15,124 bases of DNA, from contig CALAFV010000616.1 of the NCBI GenBank assembly GCA_937891445.1, positions 1 to 15,124 of the forward strand, given 5' to 3'. Below the pieces are notes generated by a model. The model saw nothing but the letters and a program-made list of their open reading frames with translations. It did not search any database and was not told where the DNA came from. This stretch comes from an uncultured Phycisphaerales bacterium. GTDB lineage: Bacteria; Planctomycetota; Phycisphaerae; Phycisphaerales; UBA1924. Positions 5,437-13,185 of the stretch are shown here, in pieces (position 1 is the stretch's first letter; each line of letters starts with the position of its first letter). A program made the translations under genes and the position numbers.

Positions 5437-7089
5437 ATGGCGACCTTGTCGGTTCCTTCCAACTTGATCTTCCTGCAGCCCCTCGCCGGGCCGCCGCTCC
5501 AGCCGCTGCGCATCCAGGGGGACCGTCCGGTCACGCTCGGTCGGTCGAGCGAGTGCGAGGTCCGGCTGGAGAACCCGGTCGTCTCCAAGCGGCACGCCTC
5601 CCTGGCGCGGCTCGGGGAGTCTTGGATCATCCGCGACCTGGGGAGCCGGCACGGCACGCATGTCAACGGGGTGCCGCTGACCCCACAGCAGGCCGTGCCG
5701 CTCTCGGAGGGGGACCTGGTGGTCATCCGCCCGTGGGTGTTCCGCGTCCGGATGCGCGAACCCGATCCGAGCACGATGATCACGATCGACCGTCCGCATG
5801 CGGAGGGGGACCAGATCGAGCGGCTCCCGCCGTCGCACACGGAATTCGGCGTGCGCGAGCAATATGCGCAACTCATCAGCGCATCGGGGGCGATCTTCGG
5901 CGCGGCGGACGAGGAGGGGCTGGTCAGCGCGATCATCGACCGGGCCCTGGCGGGCTCGGGCTTCCATCGCGGGGCCGTGCTGCGGCAGAGCGCCGGGGAC
6001 GCCGCGGCCGGAGGGAAGGGGGGCGACGTGGAGATCGTCGCCGCGATCGATCGCGCGCGGCGAGACGGCGGGAGGTTCGAGTTCAGTCGCTCGCTGATCT
6101 CGGCCGCCTCGACGGGGAGCCCGGCGGTCCTTATCGCTCCACGGAGCCCGGTTCCGGAGAACAGCGTCGTTCGGCTCAACATCACCCGAGCGCTGTGTTT
6201 GCCCATTCTTGTGGAGTCGTCGGTCTGGGGTTACCTGTACCTCGATTCCCGGCGGGGCGAGGCGCCGCCGCGGGATGATGCGATCGGGTTCTGCGGGGCG
6301 ATCGTCGAGATGGCGGGGCTTGCGCTGGCCTCGCTCAAGGCCCGTGAACTGCGGGAGCGGCTGCAGACCCTCCAGGGGGACATCGAGGCAGCAGCGCAGG
6401 TGCAGCGCATGATCATGCCGCCGGCGCAAGGGGAGTTCGGGCCGCTGCGCTACGCGGTGCGGAGTCAGCCCGGGCGGCTACTCTCGGGCGACCTGTTCGA
6501 CGTCGTGCCGCTGGAGGACGGGCGCGTGGCCGTCGCCCTGGGCGACGTGACCGGCAAGGGGGTGGGCGCGGCGTTCCTGATGGCCGTGGCTCAGACGCTC
6601 GTTCGCTCGTACGTGACACGCTGCGACGACCCGGCCGAGGTGCTGGACTCGCTCAACGCGTACTTGTCGCGGCTGCACGCCGGGCCGCGGTTCATCTCGC
6701 TGTGGCTGGGCATCTTCGACCCGCGCGGGCGGCGCGTGACCGTCGCGGACGCGGGGCACGGCTACGCGGTCCTCGCGGGGGCCGGGCGCTCGCCGGTCCG
6801 GTTGCAGTGCGCCGGCGGGCCGGTTGTCGGCGCGGTGGCCGGGTGCCGGTACGAGCGGACGGAGTGCGAGTGGCCGGCCGGCGCCCGCGTGATTCTCTTC
6901 AGCGACGGGCTGGCGGAGCAGGCGGGGGACCTGGGCGAGCAGTTCGGGCTGCAGCGCATCCTTGAGTCGGTGGTGGCGGATGCCTCGCCGCAGGGGGACG
7001 TGGACGGCCTGTTCGAGGCCCTTCGCTCGCACGCTCGTACGGACGCCTTCACCGACGACGTGACGATCGCGTCGGTTCAGGCTTCGTGA
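5437..7089 (+). CDS. FHA-GAF-PP2C (RsbU/SpoIIE-type) serine phosphatase
   Basis: A 550-residue three-domain signalling protein with no membrane segment. The N-terminal FHA domain (about 27-105), which binds phosphothreonine peptides, shows GRS at 35-37, 'SKRH' at 50-53 and the NG pair near 77. A GAF-like sensor domain follows (about 140-300), then a helical linker 'LKARELRERLQTLQGDIEAAAQVQRMI' typical of RsbU-like proteins, and a PPM/PP2C phosphatase domain (about 330-550). The metal-binding acidic positions are in place: GDLFD 351-355, GDVTGKG 369-375, DAG 438-440, SDG 489-491 and DD 540-541. The phosphatase should be active, with a phosphoserine anti-sigma antagonist as the family's usual target. 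I chose the ATG at 5437, which begins just before the FHA strands; there is no clear Shine-Dalgarno, and an in-frame TTG at 5416 would add seven residues. No anti-sigma, antagonist or sigma gene is in the window. Confidence 0.92.
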   Translation: MATLSVPSNLIFLQPLAGPPLQPLRIQGDRPVTLGRSSECEVRLENPVVSKRHASLARLGESWIIRDLGSRHGTHVNGVPLTPQQAVPLSEGDLVVIRPWVFRVRMREPDPSTMITIDRPHAEGDQIERLPPSHTEFGVREQYAQLISASGAIFGAADEEGLVSAIIDRALAGSGFHRGAVLRQSAGDAAAGGKGGDVEIVAAIDRARRDGGRFEFSRSLISAASTGSPAVLIAPRSPVPENSVVRLNITRALCLPILVESSVWGYLYLDSRRGEAPPRDDAIGFCGAIVEMAGLALASLKARELRERLQTLQGDIEAAAQVQRMIMPPAQGEFGPLRYAVRSQPGRLLSGDLFDVVPLEDGRVAVALGDVTGKGVGAAFLMAVAQTLVRSYVTRCDDPAEVLDSLNAYLSRLHAGPRFISLWLGIFDPRGRRVTVADAGHGYAVLAGAGRSPVRLQCAGGPVVGAVAGCRYERTECEWPAGARVILFSDGLAEQAGDLGEQFGLQRILESVVADASPQGDVDGLFEALRSHARTDAFTDDVTIASVQAS

Positions 7090-7204
7090 GTCCGGGAACT
7101 GCGTCGGTGATGTCGGGTTGTGAGGCGGCTTTGGTCTCGCGCCGGCCTGAGGGTTGTGACGGCTGCGGAAACTGTGCGGGTTATCGCGCTCGCGGCCGAT
7201 CCGC

Positions 7205-7241
7205 GGTTGTCAGCAAGGATCAAACCCGGTTGTCAAAACCG
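7205..7241. promoter_or_regulatory. repeated GGTTGTCA motif upstream of the pilin gene
   Basis: In the 231-base gap before the pilin gene, GGTTGTCA occurs twice, at 7205-7212 and 7228-7235, with starts 23 bases apart. The second copy is part of an inverted repeat, CGGTT-GTCAA-AACCG at 7227-7241. Just after it, GATAAA at 7243-7248 resembles a -10 box, but no good -35 lies at normal spacing. This local, relatively AT-rich patch could be an operator and promoter for the pilin. The rest of the gap shows no gene or clear terminator for the phosphatase gene. Confidence 0.3.
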
Positions 7242-7320
7242 AGATAAATGGGATGCTCGCGGCCGCTTCGCGACCGGTCGGCTGCGCGGCACGAGCGCAG
7301 ATGCTCAGGCGAGGACCCCC

Positions 7321-7740
7321 ATGAACGCCCGCGTTCGCGCCTTCACCCTCATCGAACTGATCGCCGTGATCATCGTGCTGGCGATCCTCTCGGGGATCGC
7401 GATTCCGCGGTACATCGACGCTTCCACCAGGGCCCGGGAGGCCGCCGCCAAGCACACGCTCGGCACGGTGCGGTCGGCGATCGCCACGTTCTACAACAAC
7501 GGCGCGATCAACGGTGCGCCGGCGTGGCCCACACTGGCGCAGATGCAGACGTTCGGCGCAACCGGCGTGCTGAAGGAGCCGCTGCCGGTCAACCCGTACA
7601 ACCACTCGTCCGCGATCAGGGCCGCGACGTGGTCCGCGATGCCGCCGGTCGGCGGGCCGGAGGGGTACGCCTACGACCCGACGACCGGGAAGTTCTGGCT
7701 CAACTCGACGACGGCGGGGGTCAACGAGCACCTGTGGTGA
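7321..7740 (+). CDS. type II secretion/type IV pilus pseudopilin (GspG/PulG-like)
   Basis: A 139-residue prepilin-like protein for the inner membrane and cell envelope. After a short basic leader (MNARVRA) comes the class III signal 'FTLIELIAVIIVLAILSGIAIP', with Glu at mature position 5 and a single membrane-spanning helix. The residue before the cleavage site is Ala instead of the commoner Gly, as I recall from many planctomycete pseudopilins. The globular part has the G-type pattern 'LKEPLPVNPYNHSS' and 'GYAYDPTTGKFWLN' near the C-terminus. The start at 7321 is set by the prepilin leader and a GAGG just upstream; the longer frame from 7120 would bury the signal and is rejected. It stands alone, with no secretion ATPase, peptidase or other pilin gene in the window, and is convergent with the PilZ gene. 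Whether it serves secretion, pili or a surface role is not visible. Confidence 0.9.
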   Translation: MNARVRAFTLIELIAVIIVLAILSGIAIPRYIDASTRAREAAAKHTLGTVRSAIATFYNNGAINGAPAWPTLAQMQTFGATGVLKEPLPVNPYNHSSAIRAATWSAMPPVGGPEGYAYDPTTGKFWLNSTTAGVNEHLW

Positions 7741-7805
7741 TCGTGGTTGCGGGGGGTGTGGTTTCGGGCAGGTGAGTGCCGGCCGGTAGGGGGTGGAGGG
7801 GGCGT

Positions 7806-8165
7806 TCAGGCAAGCACAGCCTTGAGTTGTCGTTCGTCGAGCGGGCGGTCGAACTCCACGCCGATGCGGTGGATGCCCCCATCTTCCTCGCGGCTCCAGC
7901 GCACCTCGCCGCGGACGGTGATCCGTCGCCCGTCGGCGGTTGCGAACTGCACGGTGCACGGCGTGCCGGTCGCGGGGGCCGTGCCGCAGAGGAACGAGAC
8001 GCCGCCGGCGCTGACGTCGCGGGGGTAACTCAGGAGCGTGGTCGTGCTCCCGTCCGGGTTGGTGATCCGCACGGTCAGGCCGGCTCTTGGCACGGGCTCG
8101 CGTGCGTGGGCGCGGGCCTCGACGCTCGCCGTTCCTGTCGCCGTTGTTTCTGGTCGCTCCGGCAT
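7806..8165 (-). CDS. PilZ-domain protein (probable c-di-GMP receptor)
   Basis: A 119-residue single-domain cytoplasmic protein. Both c-di-GMP contact motifs of PilZ are present: RxxxR as R18-A-H-A-R22 and [D/N]xSxxG as D50-V-S-A-G-G55. The barrel strands follow ('RITVRGEVRWSREE' and 'GIHRIGVEFDRPL'). GAGGTG lies four bases before the ATG. It is 25 bases downstream of the 385-residue unknown gene on the same strand, so it is probably cotranscribed with it, and converges with the pilin gene 65 bases away. No GGDEF, EAL or flagellar gene is nearby to identify its effector target. Confidence 0.85.
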   Translation of the reverse strand: MPERPETTATGTASVEARAHAREPVPRAGLTVRITNPDGSTTTLLSYPRDVSAGGVSFLCGTAPATGTPCTVQFATADGRRITVRGEVRWSREEDGGIHRIGVEFDRPLDERQLKAVLA

Positions 8166-8190
8166 TGCGCACCTCGGTCTGTCGACCTGC

Positions 8191-9348
8191 CTAGTTGAGT
8201 TGCCTGAGGAAGTCGCTGTACGTCGTCGTGTACCCGCGTGTCGTGACTTCGTCCACGTCCAGGGGGATCTCCTCGAGCGGCCGGCGCGTGTACGGCCTGT
8301 CGTTGGCGAGCATTGTGTCCGCCACCAGGCGGCGGGCGAGGTCCTGCTCGGGGTCGGCGTTCCAAAGGATGAACTCCCGGATGCCGGTGCGCACCAGGTG
8401 CGCGATCATTTCACGCCAGAGCCAGACGTTCCGCAGGTCGTACCCCTCGCCCACGTCGGGCCGCACGTAGAACCGGGGCGAACTGATCCAGGGGATGACG
8501 GACGTGCCGCGGGCCGCGGCGCACGACCTGGCGATGTTGAGGTTGTGGATGAACGAGTTCCAGATGACCTCGTGCTCGCGGCCGTGGTACATCCATCCGG
8601 TGTCGTTGAGGTAGAGCGAGGGGGAAGAGACCGTGTCGGTCGCGAGCGGGGGCACGGGCCAGCCGTTGACGTCCTGCACCGGGAATGTCGGCAGGATGTC
8701 CCACCAGTTGCAGAGCCGGAAGCGCCGGCGGCCATCGGGGGCGTCGAAGATGTGCGAGTCGATGAAGATCTTGCGGAACGCTTCGATGAGCAGTGAGTGG
8801 GCGTAGCGGTTGAAACGGACCATCGCGTCGCGGCCCGGATCCGTCCACATGGTGTAGTCGCTGGGGTGCAGGCGCTTGAGGTCGTCGGGCAGGCGCGCGA
8901 AGGCGGCCGGGCTGTTGTAGATCCGGCTCATGCGGCGTTCCCACTCCTTCGGATCCCAGGGCCCGAGGATGCCCCAGGTGGTCACTCCGTCCTCCACGTC
9001 CGCCGCGATGAGGTCGAGCCATATGCCGCGCTGCCGCAGGCGCTCACCCAGCGGCCGCAGCCAGTTGATCGAGGGCAGCACGTCGATGCCGTTTTCGAAG
9101 ATGGTCAGCCAGTCCAGGTCCGGGCGGTTGGGGAGATCCGGGATGCGCTCGCGGATCTGTTTGCTGAGCAGCCAGAAGGGCAGCAGCACGCGCTCGCCCT
9201 GCCGGTAGCGGGCGAGTTTCTCGACGGCCTGCGCGGCCTGCTCCTCGTTGTTGTCGTCGTACAGATTGACGACCACAAACGGGATGATGCCCGCGTACTG
9301 CGGGCTTGCTCCCGCCGAGGCCCATTCATACACGCGGAGGTAACGCAT
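8191..9348 (-). CDS. protein of unknown function, possibly TIM-barrel glycosidase-like
   Basis: I do not recognise this 385-residue family with confidence. The protein is soluble, with no signal peptide or membrane helix, and rich in Trp, Tyr and Arg. Alternating hydrophobic strands and helices, with acidic residues at strand ends, suggest a TIM-barrel carbohydrate-active or related enzyme: 'GIIPFVVVNLYDD' (20-32), 'GIWLDLIAADVED' (108-120), 'FRLCNWWDILPTF' (210-222), 'GTSVIPWISSPRFY' (281-294) and 'GIREFILWNADPEQD' (322-336). Glycosidase identity is inference from this pattern only. The start is well fixed, because a stop codon lies 27 bases upstream in frame and no other start intervenes; GGGAG sits about nine bases before the ATG. 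It lies between a symporter gene (93-base gap) and a PilZ gene (25-base gap), all on the minus strand, so a shared transcript is possible. Confidence 0.7.
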   Translation of the reverse strand: MRYLRVYEWASAGASPQYAGIIPFVVVNLYDDNNEEQAAQAVEKLARYRQGERVLLPFWLLSKQIRERIPDLPNRPDLDWLTIFENGIDVLPSINWLRPLGERLRQRGIWLDLIAADVEDGVTTWGILGPWDPKEWERRMSRIYNSPAAFARLPDDLKRLHPSDYTMWTDPGRDAMVRFNRYAHSLLIEAFRKIFIDSHIFDAPDGRRRFRLCNWWDILPTFPVQDVNGWPVPPLATDTVSSPSLYLNDTGWMYHGREHEVIWNSFIHNLNIARSCAAARGTSVIPWISSPRFYVRPDVGEGYDLRNVWLWREMIAHLVRTGIREFILWNADPEQDLARRLVADTMLANDRPYTRRPLEEIPLDVDEVTTRGYTTTYSDFLRQLN

Positions 9349-9441
9349 CCGGGCCGTCTCCCTTGCCCCTTCTTATCGGCGCTGCGGCGCTCGGTGGTCA
9401 GCGGCAGTCCCTGTGCCTGGTGAACCTTGGCGAACGGAACG

Positions 9442-11010
9442 CTACGCTCGCCCCCGGGGCGGGCTCGGCGCGGCCGCGCACACCACCGCCGCGATGGCTG
9501 TCGCGATCGCCAGTTGCCAGGGGTACGCCAGTTTGAGGTCCCCCATGCCGAGCCACGGCGCCCAGACCCGCCACGCCCACGGCTGCATCCCCAGCACCGC
9601 GACGAACCCTGTGCCCAGGGCTGCGACGGCGCTGGTCCCGCTGCCGCGCCTGGTGAAGATGGCCGTCGCGAAGACGGCGACCAGCCCGGCGTAGGCGAAG
9701 CCCATGACGCTGAGCGCGAAGTCGATGAGCGTCTGGCCGTGGGCCTTCATCGCGGCGTACCACCAGACGCAGAGGCACGCGAACAGGCCGAGCACGAGGC
9801 CCCAGGCCGCGACGCCCCAGCGGCCGACGGCGAGGTAGTGCCGCTCGTCGCGGTCCGGCCGCAGCGGGCGGTAGAAGTCGTTCAGGAACGTCGCCGACAT
9901 CGCGTTGAGCGCGGAGTTGAGGCTGCCGATGCCGGCGGCGAAGAGGCCGGCCATCATGACGCCGGGCATGCCGGGGGGCATCTCGCGCAGGATGAACGCG
10001 AGGAAGACCTCCTTGCCCTCGGGCGCGGGATACGCCGGGGCGGCGGCGCCCATCAGGTCGGGGCGCTGGTAGAAGACGTAGAGGAGCAGGCCCAGCGTCA
10101 TGAACAGGGCCGTCACCGGGAGCCCGACGAGCACGCCGAGCACGGCGGACCAGGACCCGCGGACCGCCGAGCGGCAGGTGAGCATCCGCTGCACGAGATC
10201 GTGGTCGGTGCCGTAGGCGCCGAGGTTCAGGAGCGTAAAACCGATGATCGCCGTGAAGAGCGTGTAACTCACGGCCGGGTCGGTGGAGAACGAGAGGAGC
10301 GTGATCTTGCTCGTTCCGTTCGGCCCGGGGGAGTCAGACAGAGCCGCGGCGAGGCCCGCCGGTCCGAGCGGGATGCGCCAGAGGAGCACGCCCGCCGCCG
10401 CGGCGGCCGCGCCGACGAAGACGCAGGTCTGGATGACGTCGGTCCAGATGATGCTCCGGATGCCGCCCGCGAGCGTGTAGAGGATCGCCACGGCCGACAG
10501 CACGGCGATCGCGAGGACCATGTGCGCGGGCTCGTCGTCGCCGAAGACGATCATGGATGCGGGGATCGCGACGATGAAGACCCTGGCGCCGCTGGCGAAG
10601 ACGCGGCCGACCATGAACATCGCGCTGGCGGCGCGCTTGGCGCCGACGCCGAAGCGAAGTTCGAGGAGTTCGTAGACGGTGCTCACGTTGGCGCGGTAGA
10701 AGGCCGGGACGAAGAAGAGGGCGACGACGGCGATCGCCAGCAGAGAGCCGAGGCTGGCGGAGAGGTACGTGAGGTTGCCGACGTACGCCTGCTGCGGGCC
10801 GCCGATGAACGTCGCCGCGGAGAGGCTGGTGGCGAGGACGCTCAGGGCGACGGCCCAGACCGGCATCTGCCGCCCGGCGAGGAAGTACTCGGCCGAGCCG
10901 GAGGGCGTGCGGCGGGCCAGGACGACACCCGTCACCAGCAGGAGCGCGAAGTACGCCCCGAGCACCACCCAATCGACTGCCGCGAACCGCGCCTCGGCGA
11001 GGACGACCAT
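9442..11010 (-). CDS. sodium:solute symporter family (SSS/SLC5) transporter
   Basis: A 522-residue inner-membrane protein with about thirteen hydrophobic segments, the usual size for Na+-coupled symporters of the LeuT fold. Family marks: 'SLSAATFIGGPQQAY' near 62-76, the signature 'YTLAGGIRSIIWTDVIQ' at 178-194, 'GTDHDLVQRML' around 267-277, and 'AGLFAAGIGSLNSALNAMS' (about 354-372), the helix that carries Na+-site Ser residues. The substrate cannot be read from sequence; sugars, carboxylates, amino acids and sialic acid are all known in the family. I chose the ATG at 11010, with GGAG about six bases upstream and a membrane segment starting soon after; the longer frame to 11088 overlaps the divergent amidase start. 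Only 47 bases separate it from that gene. It may be cotranscribed with the downstream unknown gene, although the 93-base gap leaves this open. Confidence 0.92.
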   Translation of the reverse strand: MVVLAEARFAAVDWVVLGAYFALLLVTGVVLARRTPSGSAEYFLAGRQMPVWAVALSVLATSLSAATFIGGPQQAYVGNLTYLSASLGSLLAIAVVALFFVPAFYRANVSTVYELLELRFGVGAKRAASAMFMVGRVFASGARVFIVAIPASMIVFGDDEPAHMVLAIAVLSAVAILYTLAGGIRSIIWTDVIQTCVFVGAAAAAAGVLLWRIPLGPAGLAAALSDSPGPNGTSKITLLSFSTDPAVSYTLFTAIIGFTLLNLGAYGTDHDLVQRMLTCRSAVRGSWSAVLGVLVGLPVTALFMTLGLLLYVFYQRPDLMGAAAPAYPAPEGKEVFLAFILREMPPGMPGVMMAGLFAAGIGSLNSALNAMSATFLNDFYRPLRPDRDERHYLAVGRWGVAAWGLVLGLFACLCVWWYAAMKAHGQTLIDFALSVMGFAYAGLVAVFATAIFTRRGSGTSAVAALGTGFVAVLGMQPWAWRVWAPWLGMGDLKLAYPWQLAIATAIAAVVCAAAPSPPRGRA

Positions 11011-11057
11011 TCCACGCTCCGCTTGGCGCACGTCGGCGCCGTCGTCACAATCCCGCC

Positions 11058-12152
11058 ATGATCGGCCACCCGCCCCGTTTCCGTCCACTCCCTTCCGCGC
11101 GGCCGGCGTGCGGGGCCAGCCGAACCGGGCTGGCCGGTGTGCTGGGCCTCGTGGTGCTGCTGGTGCTCTCCGGCTGCACGGCGGCTCCCCGGCCGGGGAC
11201 GCACCACCCCCGGCGCGGCGACGAGATCATGATCGCCGGCCAGTTGTTCCACACGGGCGCCCCGGTCGTGCTCTGGACCGACCCGGGCGGGTACGACGCG
11301 TACCGCACCGAGAAGCGGTTCGTTCCCTTCGAGAAGGCCCAGTGGACGCCGCCGGCGGAGGGCGGTGGGGGGAGTGGGGGAGTGGAGACGCCGAACCGCT
11401 ACGGTCTGCGGTTCGCCCGTGATCCCTCGCGGCTGCCGCCGGAGGTGCGGGAGCGGGTGCGCGGCGGGGGGTGGGACCTTGCCTCCCTTCAGGAGCGGAT
11501 CGACCAGTTCGTCATCCACTACGACGCGGCGGGGAGGAGCCGGCAGGGTTTCAAGATCCTGCACGACCACCGCGGGCTCTCCGTTCACTTCATGCTCGAC
11601 CTGGACGGCACGATCTACCAGACGCTCGACGTGAAGGAGCGTGCGTGGCACGCGACGACCAGCAACGACCGGTCGATCGGGATCGAGATCGCCAACATCG
11701 GGGCGTACCCGGCCGCGGCATCCTCTTCTCTTCCTCCGCCGCTCGCTTCGTACTACGCGACCGACGCTTCCGGCCGCACGATCGTCACCCTTCCGCCGCA
11801 CCTGGGCGACGGCGGCATCCGCACGCCCAACTTCGTGGCCGGGCCCGCCCGGCCCGATCCGGTCGTCGGCGAGATTCAGGGGCGGAGGTACATCCAGTAC
11901 GACCTGACCCCCGAGCAGTACGACTCGCTGATCAAGTTGACCGCGACGCTCTGCTCCGTCTTCCCCAACCTGCCGTGCGACTACCCTCGCGATGAGACGG
12001 GCTCGCTCATCACGCACAAACTCCCTGACGACCGGCTCGCGGCCTACCGCGGCCTGCTCGGCCACTACCACATCCAGGACAACAAGGTGGACCCCGGGCC
12101 CGCCTTCGACTGGGACCGCGTGATCGACGGCGCCCGGCGGCTCATGCGCTGA
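11058..12152 (+). CDS. lipoprotein N-acetylmuramoyl-L-alanine amidase (Amidase_2/AmpD fold)
   Basis: A zinc amidase that cleaves between MurNAc and L-Ala of peptidoglycan or its fragments. The 364-residue product has a hydrophobic segment at about 25-37 ending in the lipobox LSGC with Cys40, so it should be a lipoprotein facing the periplasm. The catalytic fold begins near 147: 'FVIHYDAAG' with His154 as zinc ligand, 'VHFMLDLDGTIYQTLD' (176-191), 'AWHA' 196-199, 'SIGIEIANIG' with Glu210, and 'GHYHIQDNKVDPGPAFDW' with His336, Lys343 and Asp345. These match AmpD His34, Glu116, His154, Lys162 and Asp164. The stretch between Glu210 and His336 is about 88 residues longer than in AmpD. No clear Shine-Dalgarno precedes the ATG. 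It diverges from the symporter gene and overlaps the DapB-like gene tail to tail by 11 bases. Confidence 0.92.
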   Translation: MIGHPPRFRPLPSARPACGASRTGLAGVLGLVVLLVLSGCTAAPRPGTHHPRRGDEIMIAGQLFHTGAPVVLWTDPGGYDAYRTEKRFVPFEKAQWTPPAEGGGGSGGVETPNRYGLRFARDPSRLPPEVRERVRGGGWDLASLQERIDQFVIHYDAAGRSRQGFKILHDHRGLSVHFMLDLDGTIYQTLDVKERAWHATTSNDRSIGIEIANIGAYPAAASSSLPPPLASYYATDASGRTIVTLPPHLGDGGIRTPNFVAGPARPDPVVGEIQGRRYIQYDLTPEQYDSLIKLTATLCSVFPNLPCDYPRDETGSLITHKLPDDRLAAYRGLLGHYHIQDNKVDPGPAFDWDRVIDGARRLMR

Positions 12153-12164
12153 CCTGCTGGGCGC
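12130..12164 (+). terminator. hairpin spanning the two overlapping stop codons
   Basis: On the plus strand, 12130-12140 can pair with 12154-12164 over eleven positions, counting two G-U pairs, around a 13-base loop that contains both the amidase stop (12150-12152) and the DapB-like stop (12142-12144). In minus-strand RNA the two wobble positions become A-C mismatches, so the structure favours the amidase transcript. There is no T-run. It may end or protect the amidase mRNA where the convergent genes leave no spacer. Confidence 0.35.
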
Positions 12165-13167
12165 GGTGCCTTACCACCGGCACCGTCGCCATCGTGTGCA
12201 GCCCGGGGGCGGCGCTCAGCAGCGATCCGATCGCGTTGATCGTGATCGCGGTGGTCGCGACGTCTCCGTGCACGCCGCCGCGGATGACCAGGTCGATCGC
12301 CGGGATCCCCTCGATCACGACGCGGTCGCACGGGTGCTCCTGCCCGATCGCCGCCTGGAACTCCATGCGCACGATCTCGCGTCCATCGCGGTCCCACGCG
12401 CTGGCCGTCTGGCGCACGCCCGCGGCGTGGCCCTTGCGGATCGTCCCCAGGGCGCACTCCAGTTCGCGCTCGGCGATCACGGGTTCGATCGTCTCCTCCC
12501 ACCGGTCGATCGTGAGCCCCACGTACCTGGCGATGAAGTGCATGGATTCGCCCAGCCCCACGTGACGCAGCCACCCCGCCTTGACGCCGGCCTCGAAGTC
12601 CTCTTCGCTGAGCCCGGCGCCGATCTTCTTCTGGAACGGGACGCGCCGGCTGGCGGCGTCCTGCACCCGCTCGCAGCGCACCGACTCGACCGAGGCCGAC
12701 ACCGCGGTCGCGAAGACCGGCAGCGCATCCATCACGAAGCCGGGGTTCACGCCGGTCCCGATGATGCCGCAGGCGTTGCGGCGGGCCAGTTCGTCCAGTT
12801 CGGCGGCCAGTTCGGCGTGGCGCAGCCACGGGAAGACCAGTTCCTCGCAGGTGCTCACGACGCTGATGCCGCGGCCGAGGAGTTGGCGGAACGTCCCCAT
12901 GCACGCGGGAAGGTCGGACGAGGTGGTCACGACGGCGACATCCACATCCGCCTTCGTGACCTGGCCGAGGTTGTCTGAGATCACGACCCCGCCGCCGGCC
13001 TTCTCGACGACGTCCTCCAGCCGCTTGCCGGCCAGGTCCGGGCTGACGTCCACCGCCGCGACGATGCGCCCCACGCCGCGGCGGTGCAGATCCGCGGCGA
13101 TCATCCGCCCCAGCGGCCCCAGCCCGACGTGCAGCACCCGGTAGCCCGCGCTGGTCCTGTGTCCCAT
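12142..13167 (-). CDS. DapB-like NAD(P)-dependent dehydrogenase (2,4-diaminopentanoate dehydrogenase-like)
   Basis: A 341-residue cytoplasmic oxidoreductase with an N-terminal Rossmann fold ('HVGLGPLGRMIAADL', GxGxxG at 15-20) and a 'VVTTSSDLPACMG' strand. The dihydrodipicolinate-reductase-like C-terminal half has 'GIIGTGVNPGFVMDALP' (134-150), 'RRVPFQKKIGAGLSEEDF' (174-191) and 'GGVHGDVATTAITINAI' (297-313). These are features I associate with 2,4-diaminopentanoate dehydrogenase relatives in ornithine degradation rather than true lysine-pathway DapB, which is shorter (about 270 residues). The exact substrate is not determined. The ATG at 13167 sits just before the Rossmann strand; a longer frame to 13257 would add an Arg/Pro-rich stretch and is unlikely. 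No Shine-Dalgarno is visible. It diverges from the acyl-CoA mutase gene across 126 bases and overlaps the amidase gene by 11 bases at the stops. Confidence 0.8.
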   Translation of the reverse strand: MGHRTSAGYRVLHVGLGPLGRMIAADLHRRGVGRIVAAVDVSPDLAGKRLEDVVEKAGGGVVISDNLGQVTKADVDVAVVTTSSDLPACMGTFRQLLGRGISVVSTCEELVFPWLRHAELAAELDELARRNACGIIGTGVNPGFVMDALPVFATAVSASVESVRCERVQDAASRRVPFQKKIGAGLSEEDFEAGVKAGWLRHVGLGESMHFIARYVGLTIDRWEETIEPVIAERELECALGTIRKGHAAGVRQTASAWDRDGREIVRMEFQAAIGQEHPCDRVVIEGIPAIDLVIRGGVHGDVATTAITINAIGSLLSAAPGLHTMATVPVVRHRAQQVSA

Positions 13168-13185
13168 GGGACGGCAGTCTACAGG

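Noticed and set aside
5202..6206. Minus-strand ORF of 334 codons containing 'ATGLEPATSSLEGLHSTIEL'
   Set aside because: That string is the well-known false translation of the antisense strand of a tRNA-Gly gene; the rest is antisense to the FHA-phosphatase gene.
9427..11061. Plus-strand ORF of 544 codons opposite the symporter
   Set aside because: An exact antisense shadow, rich in Glu, Arg and Gly, with no recognisable domain; the minus-strand frame has the symporter signatures.
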